Assembly (NCBI RefSeq): GCF_910580175.1 | Contig: NZ_CAJTXD010000001.1 | Span: 313,657 to 377,656, forward strand | Direction: 5' to 3' | Length of the DNA stretch: 64,000 bases | From: an uncultured Alistipes sp. | GTDB taxonomy: Bacteria; Bacteroidota; Bacteroidia; Bacteroidales; Rikenellaceae | Shown here: positions 35,226 to 44,224 of the stretch, piece after piece | Position numbering within the stretch: the stretch's first letter is position 1 | How the letters are laid out: each line of letters begins with the position of its first letter | Program-made: the position numbers and the translations under genes | The notes under the pieces: generated by a model | The model's input: only the letters and a program-made list of their open reading frames with translations | What the model was told of the DNA's origin: nothing | Database searches by the model: none

Positions 35226-35324
35226 CAAAAAAGGACGGAAAATTCGGAACTTGAAACTACCGAAAAAGAAGCCTGAACGAGAATTTCTACCGATTCTCCC
35301 GGTTTCGCCTGGCTCCTCCCGGCT

Positions 35325-35618
35325 TCAGAATCCGCCTTCGATATTCCAGTAGAACGCCCGGGAACCTTGCATCTTGGTCGCGGCATCCATAGCGCGGAAC
35401 GCCTCCATCAAAGGCGCGACCTGCCCATCCTCGACGATGGCCAGCACCGACGCGTTCATCGAAGGCCAGGCATGCGTGCCGTAGTGAGGTTCGCCGTCGG
35501 CCGAACCGCGGCCTTCGGTCAAGGCCCAACGCGTAAAACCGCGGATGCCCTGCTCGTCGAGAATACGATTTACCCGATCGGTAAGGGCCTGATTATAGGA
35601 CAAAAATACTGCTTTCAT
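35325..35618 (-). CDS. PII-like small protein at the end of the efflux operon
   Basis: A 97-aa cytoplasmic protein (MKAVFLSYNQALTDRVNRIL...). The pattern GRGSADGEPHYGTHAWPSMNASVLAIVEDGQVAPLMEAFRAM fits a PII/CutA-like ferredoxin fold, and very similar small proteins sit next to RND pumps in other Bacteroidota (from memory). It is the last gene of the TetR-TolC-adaptor-RND operon, 75 bp after the pump. Possible role: sensing a ligand and modulating the transporter. The ATG at 35618 was chosen; an upstream extension has no similarity. Confidence 0.7.
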   Translation of the reverse strand: MKAVFLSYNQALTDRVNRILDEQGIRGFTRWALTEGRGSADGEPHYGTHAWPSMNASVLAIVEDGQVAPLMEAFRAMDAATKMQGSRAFYWNIEGGF

Positions 35619-35693
35619 ATCTTTTTTCTTGGTTCGTCCCGAAGCACGCGGCACGATCGGAAAACGGCAGCGGCTCCGGAACGAAGAATCAAC

Positions 35694-38600
35694 TTACTTT
35701 AATTCGCGGGCCTGCTGCTCGGTAGCCAGCCGGGCCAGCTTCTCGCGCTCCTTGCGCTGGGCACGGTTGACCATAATCGAGTAGAGCACCGGCACGATGA
35801 AAAGCGTAAGGATCGTCGAAAAGGTCAGACCGCCGATGACAGCGATACCCATCGGCTGCCAAGTCTCCGAACCGGCACCCGTACCGATGGCCAGAGGCAG
35901 CATACCCAGAATCGTAGTAAACGACGTCATCAAGACGGGACGCAGACGGCTCTTGCCGCCAGCGATTACCGCGTCGAAGACGCCCGAGCCGCGCTCGATC
36001 AACAAGTTCATGTAATCGACCATGACGATACCGTTCTTGGTAACGATGCCCACCAGCATGATGGCACCGATCAAGGCGATGAGCGACAAAGGCGTAGAAG
36101 TCATCCACAAAGCCAGGAAGACGCCCGTGAAAGCGAACGGAATGGTAAACATGATGATGAAGGGGAACTTCAGCGACTCGAATTGCGTGGCCATGACGAT
36201 GTAGACCAGGATGACGATCAGCGCGAAGAGCGTCAACAAGTCGCGGAAAGCATCGCCCTGATCCTCGACCGTACCGCCGATTTCGAGGTCGACGCCGTCG
36301 GGCAGCGGATAATCGGCGATCAACTCCTGGATTTCGGCCACCACGTCGCCCAACGCCACGCCGGCACCCAAGGTCGACTGCACGGTAATGACACGCTGGC
36401 GGTTCTCGCGCTGGATTTCGGGCGCGGCATACTCCTCCTGCACCTTGCCGACCTCCTTGAGCTTGACGGGCCGACCCTGCATGTTGTAGAGCGTGATGTT
36501 CTCGACATCCTCGACCCGCGTGCGGAACGGCTCGCCATAGCGGACGATGATGTCGTACTCGTCGCCGTCCTCACGATATTTCGAAGCCGTCAAACCATCG
36601 ATGCGGTTGCGCACGGCCTGTGCCGCCGTAACACGGTTCATGCCGTAGTAGGACAAACGGTCGCGATCGAAGACGACATTGTATTCGGGGCGCAGGTCGT
36701 CGCGCGAAAGCTGCACGTCGCGCGTACCCTCCAGAGCGCCGAGCCGCTCCTTCAAGTCATTGGCGATGGCGTTCGTGACGTCCATATCGTAACCGAAGAC
36801 CTTGATGTTGGCCGTGGCCGAACCGCTCATGCCGCCCGACATGCCGCCCGGAGTGACGGTATATTGACGCACCTCGGGAATGCCGTCCAATTCGGCACGC
36901 AGCAAGTCGGAAATCTCGTAGATCGTACGCTCGCGCAGGCCGACATCGGAAAGGCGCATGTTGTAGTTGATGATGTGCGAACCGGTGGTCTGCATCGCCG
37001 CAAAGGCGTTGTCCGAGGAGTTGGCGCCGGCCGAAGCCGAGACGATGACCACCTCGGGGAACTTCGCGTAGACGATGCTGTCGATCTGCCGCGCGACCCG
37101 GGCAGTATACTCCATCGAGAGGTTCTGCTCCAGCTTGACGATGGCCGAAATACGGCTGTTGTCCGAAGGCGGGAAAAACTCGGTAGGCACCTGCGCGACG
37201 AGTCCCAGTGAAGCGAGGAAGAGCGCCATCATGCTGCCGAAAGTGATGCGGCGGTGGTGCACCACCCAATCGAGCGCACGAGCATAGGCATTGTCGAGCC
37301 ACTCCAGGGCGCGGTCGATGGGTTTGTAGATCACGCCGAGGCCCTTGTAGTCATGGACGCCGCCATCGAGCTTCAACAAATAGGCCGACATCATGGGCGT
37401 AAGCGAAATGGCCGCCGTGGTCGAGACGCAGACGACGATCGTCACGATCCAACCCAACTCGCGGAACAGAATACCGGCCATGCCCGGCACCATCGTAAGG
37501 GGCAGGAACACGGCGACGACGACCAATGTGGTAGCGATGACCGACAACCACACCTCGTTGGTGGCGTAGATGGCCGCCTCCTTGGGATTCGAGCCGCGCT
37601 CGATATGCGAAGTGATGTTTTCGAGCACCACGATAGCGTCGTCGACGACCATACCGATAGCGATCGAAAGCGAGGAGAGCGAGATGATGTTGAGCGTCGA
37701 CCCTGTGGCGAACAGATAGATGAACGAACAGATCAACGACACGGGGATGGTCATGCAGATGATGAACGTGGCACGCCAGCGCCCGAGGAAGATCATGACG
37801 ACGAGCACGACGAAGATGAAGGCATACATGACCGTCTCGGAGAGCGATCCGATAGCGTCGGTAATCTCCTGCGAAGCCTCGTAGATCAACTCCATCTTGA
37901 CGTCCTTGGGCAGCGAACGCTGGATCTCGGGCAGGCGGCTCTGGATCTGGTGGACAATATCCACGGTGTTCGAACCCGACTGCTTCTGGAAGATCACGCG
38001 CACGCCGCGCTTGCCGTTGACGCGCTCGTCCATGGTGGCCTTTTCGAGCGTATCGCGGATTTCGGCCACGTCGGTAAGCATCACGGTGCGGCCGCCGAGG
38101 TTCGAAACCACGACCTTGCGCAACTCGTCGGAGAGCTTGAACTCGCCGTCGGCCTTGATGTTGTATGTATTATTGCCGATGTCGATCGTACCGCTGGGAA
38201 TGTTGACGTTCTCGGCGGCGATGATCTGTCCGAGCTGCTCGACCGAAAGCCCATAGGCGTCGAGCTTCGTAGGATCGACGTTGATCTGTATCTCGCGCTC
38301 GGGAGCACCCACGACCGAGACGGCACCCACGCCGTCGACACGGTTGAGGACGTTGACCAGCTTGTCATCGAGAATCTTATTGAGCGCCGGATAGCTCTCC
38401 TCGGCCGTCACGGCGAGCATCATGACGGGGATCATCGACGTGGAGAACTTGAAGATCGTGGGATAGTCGACGTCGTCGGGCAGCATCGACTGCACGCGCG
38501 ACACCACGTCGCGGATTTCGTTGGCCCCCTCGTTGAGGTCGGAACCGTATTCGAACTCGACGGTAATCATCGAGACGTTATCCTGCGACTTGGAAGTCAA

Positions 38601-38837
38601 CTTCTTGAGGTTGTTCACGGTGTTGAGGTTGTCCTCCAGCACACGCGTGATGTTGGTTTCGATGTCGGCGGCGTTGGCACCGGGGTACATCGTGATGACC
38701 GAAATCTGAGGAATCTCGATTTCGGGATACTGGTCCACGGCCAGATTCATGAGCGAGAACAATCCGAAGACGATCACGCCCACGAACAGCAGAACCGTGG
38801 AAATCGGTTTGCGAACCGCACTTTCGTAGATTTTCAT
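35694..38837 (-). CDS. RND-family multidrug efflux permease (AcrB-like)
   Basis: Proton-driven inner-membrane pump of 1047 aa, HAE1 family. Twelve membrane helices with two large periplasmic loops. It begins MKIYESAVRKPISTVLLFVGVIVFGLFS and has the family motifs SLSIAIGMVVDDAIVVLENITSH in helix 4 (proton-relay DD) and GIVTKNGIVMVDYMN. N-terminal and C-terminal halves are duplicated as usual. It works with the adaptor and TolC-like protein of the same operon to export drugs or bile-like compounds; the substrate is not predictable. Confidence 0.95.
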   Translation of the reverse strand: MKIYESAVRKPISTVLLFVGVIVFGLFSLMNLAVDQYPEIEIPQISVITMYPGANAADIETNITRVLEDNLNTVNNLKKLTSKSQDNVSMITVEFEYGSDLNEGANEIRDVVSRVQSMLPDDVDYPTIFKFSTSMIPVMMLAVTAEESYPALNKILDDKLVNVLNRVDGVGAVSVVGAPEREIQINVDPTKLDAYGLSVEQLGQIIAAENVNIPSGTIDIGNNTYNIKADGEFKLSDELRKVVVSNLGGRTVMLTDVAEIRDTLEKATMDERVNGKRGVRVIFQKQSGSNTVDIVHQIQSRLPEIQRSLPKDVKMELIYEASQEITDAIGSLSETVMYAFIFVVLVVMIFLGRWRATFIICMTIPVSLICSFIYLFATGSTLNIISLSSLSIAIGMVVDDAIVVLENITSHIERGSNPKEAAIYATNEVWLSVIATTLVVVAVFLPLTMVPGMAGILFRELGWIVTIVVCVSTTAAISLTPMMSAYLLKLDGGVHDYKGLGVIYKPIDRALEWLDNAYARALDWVVHHRRITFGSMMALFLASLGLVAQVPTEFFPPSDNSRISAIVKLEQNLSMEYTARVARQIDSIVYAKFPEVVIVSASAGANSSDNAFAAMQTTGSHIINYNMRLSDVGLRERTIYEISDLLRAELDGIPEVRQYTVTPGGMSGGMSGSATANIKVFGYDMDVTNAIANDLKERLGALEGTRDVQLSRDDLRPEYNVVFDRDRLSYYGMNRVTAAQAVRNRIDGLTASKYREDGDEYDIIVRYGEPFRTRVEDVENITLYNMQGRPVKLKEVGKVQEEYAAPEIQRENRQRVITVQSTLGAGVALGDVVAEIQELIADYPLPDGVDLEIGGTVEDQGDAFRDLLTLFALIVILVYIVMATQFESLKFPFIIMFTIPFAFTGVFLALWMTSTPLSLIALIGAIMLVGIVTKNGIVMVDYMNLLIERGSGVFDAVIAGGKSRLRPVLMTSFTTILGMLPLAIGTGAGSETWQPMGIAVIGGLTFSTILTLFIVPVLYSIMVNRAQRKEREKLARLATEQQARELK

Positions 38838-38849
38838 GAGTCAGCGGCT

Positions 38850-39863
38850 TTAATCCTGTTTAATGGTGACCTTGGCCCCGTCGAAGAGCTTCGAAAGCGC
38901 CGTGACGGCCACCTGTTCGCCCGGCTCGACGCCGGAAAGCACATCCACGCGGTCGCCGACCTGACGGCCCTGCTTCACGGCGCGGCGCTCGGCGACAGAA
39001 TCGCCGACGATGACATAGAGGTAGCGCTCGGCTGTGCCCACCTGCTTCTGGATGGCGACGTCAGGCACCAGGGCGCCCTGCTTCTCGCCCAAGTCGAAGA
39101 TCGTGCGGGCATACATACCGGGACGCAGCGTGCGGTCGGCATTGGGCACGCGCACCTCGACCTTGAACGTACGCGTAGCGGGATCGAGCGCAGGATAGAT
39201 CAACGACACGGCGCCCGTGAAGGTCTTATCGGGGAAGATGTCGACCATCAACTCTACGGGCATGCCCAGACGCACGTTGGGGAAATATTGTTCCGAAATG
39301 TTGACCACGACCTTCAACGGATCGATCTGCATGACGTGCAGAATGGGCTGCGCGGCGAACAAATCGCCCGACTCGTAGTTTCGGGCCGTGACGACGCCCG
39401 AGATCGGAGAACGCACCTCGATATTCTTCTTCAGGTTGGCTACCACCTCGCGCTGCACGTCCAGCTGGGCCTTGGCCTGCTCGATCTGCTGAGCCGAGAT
39501 GCCGCCGGCCTTATAGACGGGCAGCAAGCGGTTGTAATCGTCCTCGACGGTCTTGAGCTGCACGCGGGCCTGGGTATACTGCGTAGGGTCGAGCGTCACG
39601 AGCAGCTGACCGGCCTGCACCTTGTCGCCCACGTCGACCAAGATGCGGTCGATGTGTACGCCGGCCGCAGCGGGCGTGATGTCGTTCTCCTTGTAAGGCT
39701 CGATTTCGGAAGTGAACTCCTCGGTCAGACGCACGGCGGCCGTCTCGACCGCAGCGCTTTTGGTCAACACCCGCGGATCGGCCGCGACGTCGGTCGTGGT
39801 CGTCCGGCTGACGCAGGCGGTCGAAGCCACCGCCGCAAACAACATGATCGCTGATTTTTTCAT
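38850..39863 (-). CDS. RND efflux periplasmic adaptor (membrane fusion protein)
   Basis: A 337-aa adaptor with a lipoprotein-like signal (MKKSAIMLFAAVASTAC, Cys 17). It has the HlyD/AcrA layout: barrel-sandwich start (GVHIDRILVDVGDKVQAGQLLVTLDP), a helical hairpin (QTQARVQLKTVEDDYNRLL...), the lipoyl return (EVRSPISGVVTARN) and the membrane-proximal domain. The ATG at 39863 gives the signal peptide. It bridges the pump and the outer-membrane channel encoded by its neighbours. Confidence 0.93.
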   Translation of the reverse strand: MKKSAIMLFAAVASTACVSRTTTTDVAADPRVLTKSAAVETAAVRLTEEFTSEIEPYKENDITPAAAGVHIDRILVDVGDKVQAGQLLVTLDPTQYTQARVQLKTVEDDYNRLLPVYKAGGISAQQIEQAKAQLDVQREVVANLKKNIEVRSPISGVVTARNYESGDLFAAQPILHVMQIDPLKVVVNISEQYFPNVRLGMPVELMVDIFPDKTFTGAVSLIYPALDPATRTFKVEVRVPNADRTLRPGMYARTIFDLGEKQGALVPDVAIQKQVGTAERYLYVIVGDSVAERRAVKQGRQVGDRVDVLSGVEPGEQVAVTALSKLFDGAKVTIKQD

Positions 39864-39946
39864 CTTATGATAATTTACAATTATTCGTAAACACACGGAC
39901 GCGAGGCCGGAACGTCGGAACGCCCCTGCGGCCCCGGCTCGCTTAT

Positions 39947-41254
39947 TTATTTTTCCCGCCCGACGATCCGGTCGTACTCGGCCTTGGCCGAAAGGTAATC
40001 GTAGATAGCCTGCGAATAGTTGAGCTGGGCCTGCGTCTGCGCCAGCTGGGCGCTGTTGAGTTCGAGGATCGTCCCGGCTCCGGCACGATAACGCGTATCG
40101 GAGATGGAATAGGCCTTGCGGGCTTGCGCGACGGTGCGCTCCTGGGCGAACATCGTCTCGCGCGCGGTAAGCAGGTCGTTGAGCGCCGAACGCATCTGCA
40201 CGTCGACCTGCTGCCGGGCATAGGTACGCTGCAAGGCGATCTGGGCGATCTGATTCTTGATCTCGCGCGACTTGTTCATCTTAGTCAGGCCGGCGAAGAT
40301 CGGCACGGAGAGCTGCACGCCCACCGTGATGGGGTTCGTCCAAAAAAACTTCGGCCCGTCATCGGCACCCATACCCATGAACGGCTCCATGTCGTTGCCC
40401 GTATAGGTCGCCGAACCGAAAGCCCCGAGGCTCGGCCACCGCGACGCATTGGCGACCTTGAGCTGACGCCGCAACAACTCCTCCTGCAATTCGAGCGTCC
40501 GCAGGTCGGAGTTCTGCGACACGTCGTCGGTCAGCCCGTCGGTGCCCGCGAGCACCTCGTCGCGCATGCCGTCCAACTGCCCCTCGACCTCGATCTCGAT
40601 CTGCTCGGGAATCGACAGATACATCTTGAGCAGGAGCTTGGCCAGACGGATCGATGTTTCGGTCTGGAGAATCGTAGGCCGCAGGTTGCTCAACTGCACC
40701 TGCGCGGTCAACAGATCGTACTCGGAAGCCAGCCCGTGGCTGTACTGCAACTCGGTGTCGTCGACCGTACGCTGGACGGTGGCCTCCGACTCGCGAAGCA
40801 CTTCGAGCGACTGCTCGGCCAACAAAATGTTGTAGAACGCTTTCTTGACCTCGGCGACCAACGCGATGCGCGACCCGCGCGCCGCCTCGACGGCCGCAGC
40901 CATCTGCGTGTCGTTCAACTTCATGGTGCGGTAAACCTGCGGTGCGAAAAGGGGCAGCGACAGATCGCCCTGCACGGCGAACGTGTTGTCGGCGCCGAAC
41001 GAAATGCCGCCCCGCATCTCCGACTTGACGATCGAACGCTGGTAACTGCCCGCAGCCGAGAGCTGCGGCAAGAGGTTGCCCCACGTCTGGCGCTTCACGT
41101 AATCGAAGCGCTGCACCTCCAGTTCAGCCACCTTGACGGTGGGATTCTCGCTCAAAGCCAAGTCGATCGCGTCGGCCAACGACAACTTCATCTGTGCCGA
41201 AGCGCCGAAAGAACCCATGACGGCCAGGCAGAGCGTCAGAACTACTTTTTTCAT
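39947..41254 (-). CDS. TolC-family outer membrane efflux protein
   Basis: A 435-aa outer-membrane channel with a Sec signal peptide (MKKVVLTLCLAVMGSFGASAQ). Two OEP repeats of long coiled helices (AIDLALSENPTVKVAELEVQRFDYVKRQTWGNLLPQLSAAGSY... and the later DALNDLLTARETM region) fit TolC. The start is 6 bp after the tetR stop, so regulator, channel, adaptor and pump are one transcript. Confidence 0.93.
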   Translation of the reverse strand: MKKVVLTLCLAVMGSFGASAQMKLSLADAIDLALSENPTVKVAELEVQRFDYVKRQTWGNLLPQLSAAGSYQRSIVKSEMRGGISFGADNTFAVQGDLSLPLFAPQVYRTMKLNDTQMAAAVEAARGSRIALVAEVKKAFYNILLAEQSLEVLRESEATVQRTVDDTELQYSHGLASEYDLLTAQVQLSNLRPTILQTETSIRLAKLLLKMYLSIPEQIEIEVEGQLDGMRDEVLAGTDGLTDDVSQNSDLRTLELQEELLRRQLKVANASRWPSLGAFGSATYTGNDMEPFMGMGADDGPKFFWTNPITVGVQLSVPIFAGLTKMNKSREIKNQIAQIALQRTYARQQVDVQMRSALNDLLTARETMFAQERTVAQARKAYSISDTRYRAGAGTILELNSAQLAQTQAQLNYSQAIYDYLSAKAEYDRIVGREK

Positions 41255-41260
41255 ACTTAT

Positions 41261-41899
41261 CTATTCAATGATTCGTTTTTCCTGTTTGTCGAACCGCCAG
41301 CGCTTCAAGAACCCGTCGATGATCTCCCCCCCCCGGGCGGTAGAGATGCCCCGGAAAAAGATGCTGACGATCTGCATGAAAGCGCCGCGCTCGCTAATTC
41401 CCTCAAACGGAATCAACTCCCTGCGTGTCGTAATGGCCGTAGCCGTATAATAAAAAACCAGAATGGAGAGTTCGATATTGATGCTGTCGATGAAGAATCC
41501 CTCGGCGATCCCCTGCTCCAACATGCGGCGCAACTCCAACTTGTTCTGCTCGTAACTTTCGCGCATCAATTTCTGGTAGACCTCGGGATAGAACTTGCGG
41601 AGGTTCTCCAATATCCGATAAGTCGTCTCGGAATGCTCCATGACGTTGCCCAACACCAGAAACAAACGCTCCAACACATTGTCCGCATCGCTGCCCAACT
41701 CGGTCCATTGCTTCCGATGCTGTTCGAAATAACAAGACATGGCCAGATAGAGCAAGCCCTCCTTGTCGCCGAACAACTCGTAGAGCGTACGTTTCGACAC
41801 GCCCAACTGCTGCGCGATGTCGTCCATACGCACCGACTTGATGCCCTGAGCGACGAACATGTGCATAGTTTGCTCGACGATCCGATCCTTCTGTGTCAT
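41261..41899 (-). CDS. TetR-family regulator of the efflux operon (with in-frame G9 tract)
   Basis: Repressor of 212 aa. An N-terminal TetR HTH is seen at about 4-50 (IVEQTMHMFVAQGIKSVRMDDIAQQLGVSKRTLYELFGDKEGLLYLA), followed by a ligand-binding domain. It is the first gene of the operon and its promoter overlaps a 24-bp inverted repeat, so autoregulation is likely. Near the C-terminus a nine-G run (in codons for Arg-Gly-Gly, residues about 189-191) interrupts the otherwise mixed sequence; deletion of one G would cut about 16 residues from the end. Confidence 0.9.
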   Translation of the reverse strand: MTQKDRIVEQTMHMFVAQGIKSVRMDDIAQQLGVSKRTLYELFGDKEGLLYLAMSCYFEQHRKQWTELGSDADNVLERLFLVLGNVMEHSETTYRILENLRKFYPEVYQKLMRESYEQNKLELRRMLEQGIAEGFFIDSINIELSILVFYYTATAITTRRELIPFEGISERGAFMQIVSIFFRGISTARGGEIIDGFLKRWRFDKQEKRIIE

Positions 41900-41932
41900 G
41901 ATTCGGGTAAAAGGTAAAATAGAACTATTTAT

Positions 41933-41956
41933 CGTATATGCAGGCACAAATATACG
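41933..41956 (-). promoter_or_regulatory. TetR operator candidate overlapping the efflux promoter
   Basis: Inverted repeat CGTATAT (41933-41939) and ATATACG (41950-41956) with a 10-bp spacer, which overlaps the -7 box of the promoter for tetR. This is the size and position expected of a TetR-family operator. Confidence 0.7.
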
Positions 41957-41977
41957 CAAGAAAACTCACGAAACAAA
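41947..41977 (-). promoter_or_regulatory. Promoter of the TetR-RND efflux operon
   Basis: TTTG (41977-41974), 19 bp, then TATATTTG (41954-41947) on the - strand. Leader to the tetR ATG of about 40 nt. Confidence 0.75.
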
Positions 41978-42191
41978 AAAAGTTTTCTGATTGCGTGCAA
42001 ATTCCCGCAATACAACAATCATGCGGAAATATAGAACAAACGATACCCCGAAAAAAGAACGACAAAACAAGCGGCAGAAAAGCAGGAGCAGAATGATTTT
42101 TTGGGCCGCGGGAAAGCTGGGAAAAAACACAGAATGGCCGGGCAAAAGGAAATAAGACGATTATAAGCCCATGTCGAAGTGGGAATGAAAT
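41978..42191. other. Intergenic region without a recognised gene
   Basis: About 210 bp between the efflux promoter and the amidohydrolase terminator. It is A-rich (aaaaaagaacgac, aaaaacacag) with scattered G/C words. No open frame with recognisable features is present; nothing else is seen. Confidence 0.5.
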
Positions 42192-42226
42192 CCCCTCTTC
42201 CGCAGCATCGTTCTGCGAAAGAGGGG
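42192..42226 (-). terminator. Terminator-like hairpin downstream of the amidohydrolase gene
   Basis: Stem of 14 bp (CCCCTCTTCCGCAG with CTGCGAAAGAGGGG, one mismatch) and a 7-nt loop, about 115 bp after the stop. Only a weak T-run follows on the - strand. Confidence 0.6.
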
Positions 42227-42340
42227 AAAGCCGAAATATTCGGAGCCGAAGATCGGGACGCGGCGATTTTGCGACGGCTGGATTCAGAATTCCCGCAACT
42301 TCAGAGCTGCAACCCGCACCGGCCGATCCCGCATAGTTCG

Positions 42341-43651
42341 CTACCCTTTCTTGATCCGCTCGACGGCTGCCGCGGCATCGTGGTAAAGCTGCGGCAGGTC
42401 GAGTCCCTCGATGCGCCGGTTTTCGACCACGATGCGTCCGTCGATCACCACCGTCTCGACGTCGGCCGCCTTGCCGCAATAAACCAGGTTGGACATCACG
42501 TCGTGGATCGGCTGCAAATGGGGTTTCTGAAGATCGACTACCACCACGTCGGCCAAGGCGCCGGCACGCAGCACGCCCAGCTCGCCGTCGGCACGCCCCA
42601 TGGCCCGGGCGCCGTTGACGGTCGCCAACCGCAGCGCCTCGTAAGCCGGAAGCGCCAGCGGATCGCCCGTGGCGGACTTCTGCAAGAATGCCGCCGTACG
42701 CAGTTCCTCGAACATGTCCAGATCGTTGTTCGAGCAAGGGCCGTCGGTAGCCACGGTCACGAGCGCCCCGCGCTGGAGCATCCGCTGCACGGGCGCTACA
42801 CCGCTGGAAATCTTCATGTTGCTCTGCGGATTGTGGGAAACGGTCACACCGCGCCGCGCCAAAATGTCGATATCCTCGTCGTCGACCCATACGCAATGGG
42901 CACCGATCGTCCGCTGGTCGAGGAAGCCGATCGAATCGAGATACTTGACGGGCGAACATCCGAAGTTTTCGCACACGATGCGCACCTCGTCCTGCGTCTC
43001 GGCCACATGGATCATGCGGTGCAGCCCCAAGCGGTCGGCCAATGCCTTGCCGCGCAACAGATTCTCCTGCGAGACCGTATAGGGCGCATGCGGCGCCACG
43101 CCGATGCGGATGCGGTCGCGACCGGCAGCCAGACGCACGGCCTCCTCGATCTGGGGAAATACCTCGTCGATGTTCGTATCGAAATAATTGCAACCGAGCA
43201 TGGCCCGGATGCCCAGGCGGTCGACCGTCTCGACACAGCGGTTTTCGAAATAATACATGTCGGCGAACGACGTAACGCCGCCGAGCAACATCTCGGCGAT
43301 GCCCAGCGTCATGCCCAACACCACGTCGTCGGGCGTCTGACGCGCCTCGAACGGCCAGATGTAGTCGTTGAGCCACGTCATGAGCGGAATGTCGTCGGCA
43401 TAGCTGCGCTGCAAAGTCATAGCGGCATGGCAATGGGTGTCGATCAGCCCCGGCATCAGCAGCTTGCCCCGGCAATCGAGGATGCGGGCATCGGGATGCA
43501 CGGCCCGGAAGCCGGCCTCGTCCCGGGGATCGTCCGAAGCGAAAGCGATGCGGTTGCCCGCGACGCCCAAAGCGCCGCAGAACGTACGGGGCTCCCCTCC
43601 GACGGCAGTCATCGGCAAAATAGTGGCGTTGGTAAAAAGAAGAACTGACAT
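42341..43651 (-). CDS. MTA/SAH deaminase-like amidohydrolase
   Basis: A 436-aa amidohydrolase of the TrzN/MtaD group. It has the metal-binding start LMPGLIDTHCHAAM (HxH), the later HAPY, HVAETQ, GAHCV and VATDGPCSNN loops, and a small composite beta domain (DVVVVDLQKP...DGRIVVENRR). Members deaminate 5'-methylthioadenosine or S-adenosylhomocysteine. Other deaminases of the superfamily remain possible. The ATG at 43651 was chosen to start the beta-strand VLLFTNATILPM. Divergent or neighbouring genes give no direct substrate clue. Confidence 0.8.
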   Translation of the reverse strand: MSVLLFTNATILPMTAVGGEPRTFCGALGVAGNRIAFASDDPRDEAGFRAVHPDARILDCRGKLLMPGLIDTHCHAAMTLQRSYADDIPLMTWLNDYIWPFEARQTPDDVVLGMTLGIAEMLLGGVTSFADMYYFENRCVETVDRLGIRAMLGCNYFDTNIDEVFPQIEEAVRLAAGRDRIRIGVAPHAPYTVSQENLLRGKALADRLGLHRMIHVAETQDEVRIVCENFGCSPVKYLDSIGFLDQRTIGAHCVWVDDEDIDILARRGVTVSHNPQSNMKISSGVAPVQRMLQRGALVTVATDGPCSNNDLDMFEELRTAAFLQKSATGDPLALPAYEALRLATVNGARAMGRADGELGVLRAGALADVVVVDLQKPHLQPIHDVMSNLVYCGKAADVETVVIDGRIVVENRRIEGLDLPQLYHDAAAAVERIKKG

Positions 43652-43721
43652 GACGACGTTATTTTCAATGCACAAAAAAAATACTTACCATCCTCCGCGC
43701 TTTGTCCGGCAACGGATCTTT

Positions 43722-44156
43722 TTATTCGATCGAATTGCCCTGCACGGTAATGATCTCGCGGCCGCCGGCCGAGTTGGAATAGATCTGCAACACCTTGTTG
43801 AAGGTGCCCGGCTCGCTCTTGAGCGGCTCGTAGGTCACGCGGATGATGCCCTGCCCGCCGGGCGCCACAGGACGCTTGGGAAACGATGCTTTGAAACACG
43901 AACACGACGTGAGCACGCGCACGATGACCAACGGAGCCGAACCCTCGTTGCGAAAGACGAAATCCCGGGTCAGCGCACCGCCCTTGCGCGGCACGTCGCC
44001 GAAATCATACGTTGCCACAGGCAACACCAACTGCGCACCCTTGCCGGCCGGCTGCTGCCCAACGGCGACTTCCGACGACGGCGCCCCGGCCCGGCATTCC
44101 GCAAAACACATACCTGCAAAAAAAACGCAAATCAAAAATAAACGAGTAAACATCAT
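43722..44156 (-). CDS. DUF1573 exported protein
   Basis: A 144-aa protein with a signal peptide (FTRLFLICVFFAGMCFAECRA). The mature part is a single immunoglobulin-like DUF1573 domain: ATYDFGDVPRKGGALTRDFVFRNEG, then a CSCFKA metal-like Cys pair (SCSCF) and VTYEPLKSEPGTFNKVLQIYSNSAGG. Such proteins are common in Bacteroidota cell envelopes with unknown role. It lies 68 bp downstream of the TonB gene. Confidence 0.8.
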   Translation of the reverse strand: MMFTRLFLICVFFAGMCFAECRAGAPSSEVAVGQQPAGKGAQLVLPVATYDFGDVPRKGGALTRDFVFRNEGSAPLVIVRVLTSCSCFKASFPKRPVAPGGQGIIRVTYEPLKSEPGTFNKVLQIYSNSAGGREIITVQGNSIE

Positions 44157-44224
44157 AATAATATGTCATTATATATATCGCATCGTCTTTCCGGCAACTC
44201 CGGAAAACCAGCGAAGTCCCATCG

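Noticed and set aside
37254..39854. 866-codon + strand frame opposite the RND pump and adaptor
   Set aside because: Antisense shadow of two well supported transporter genes.
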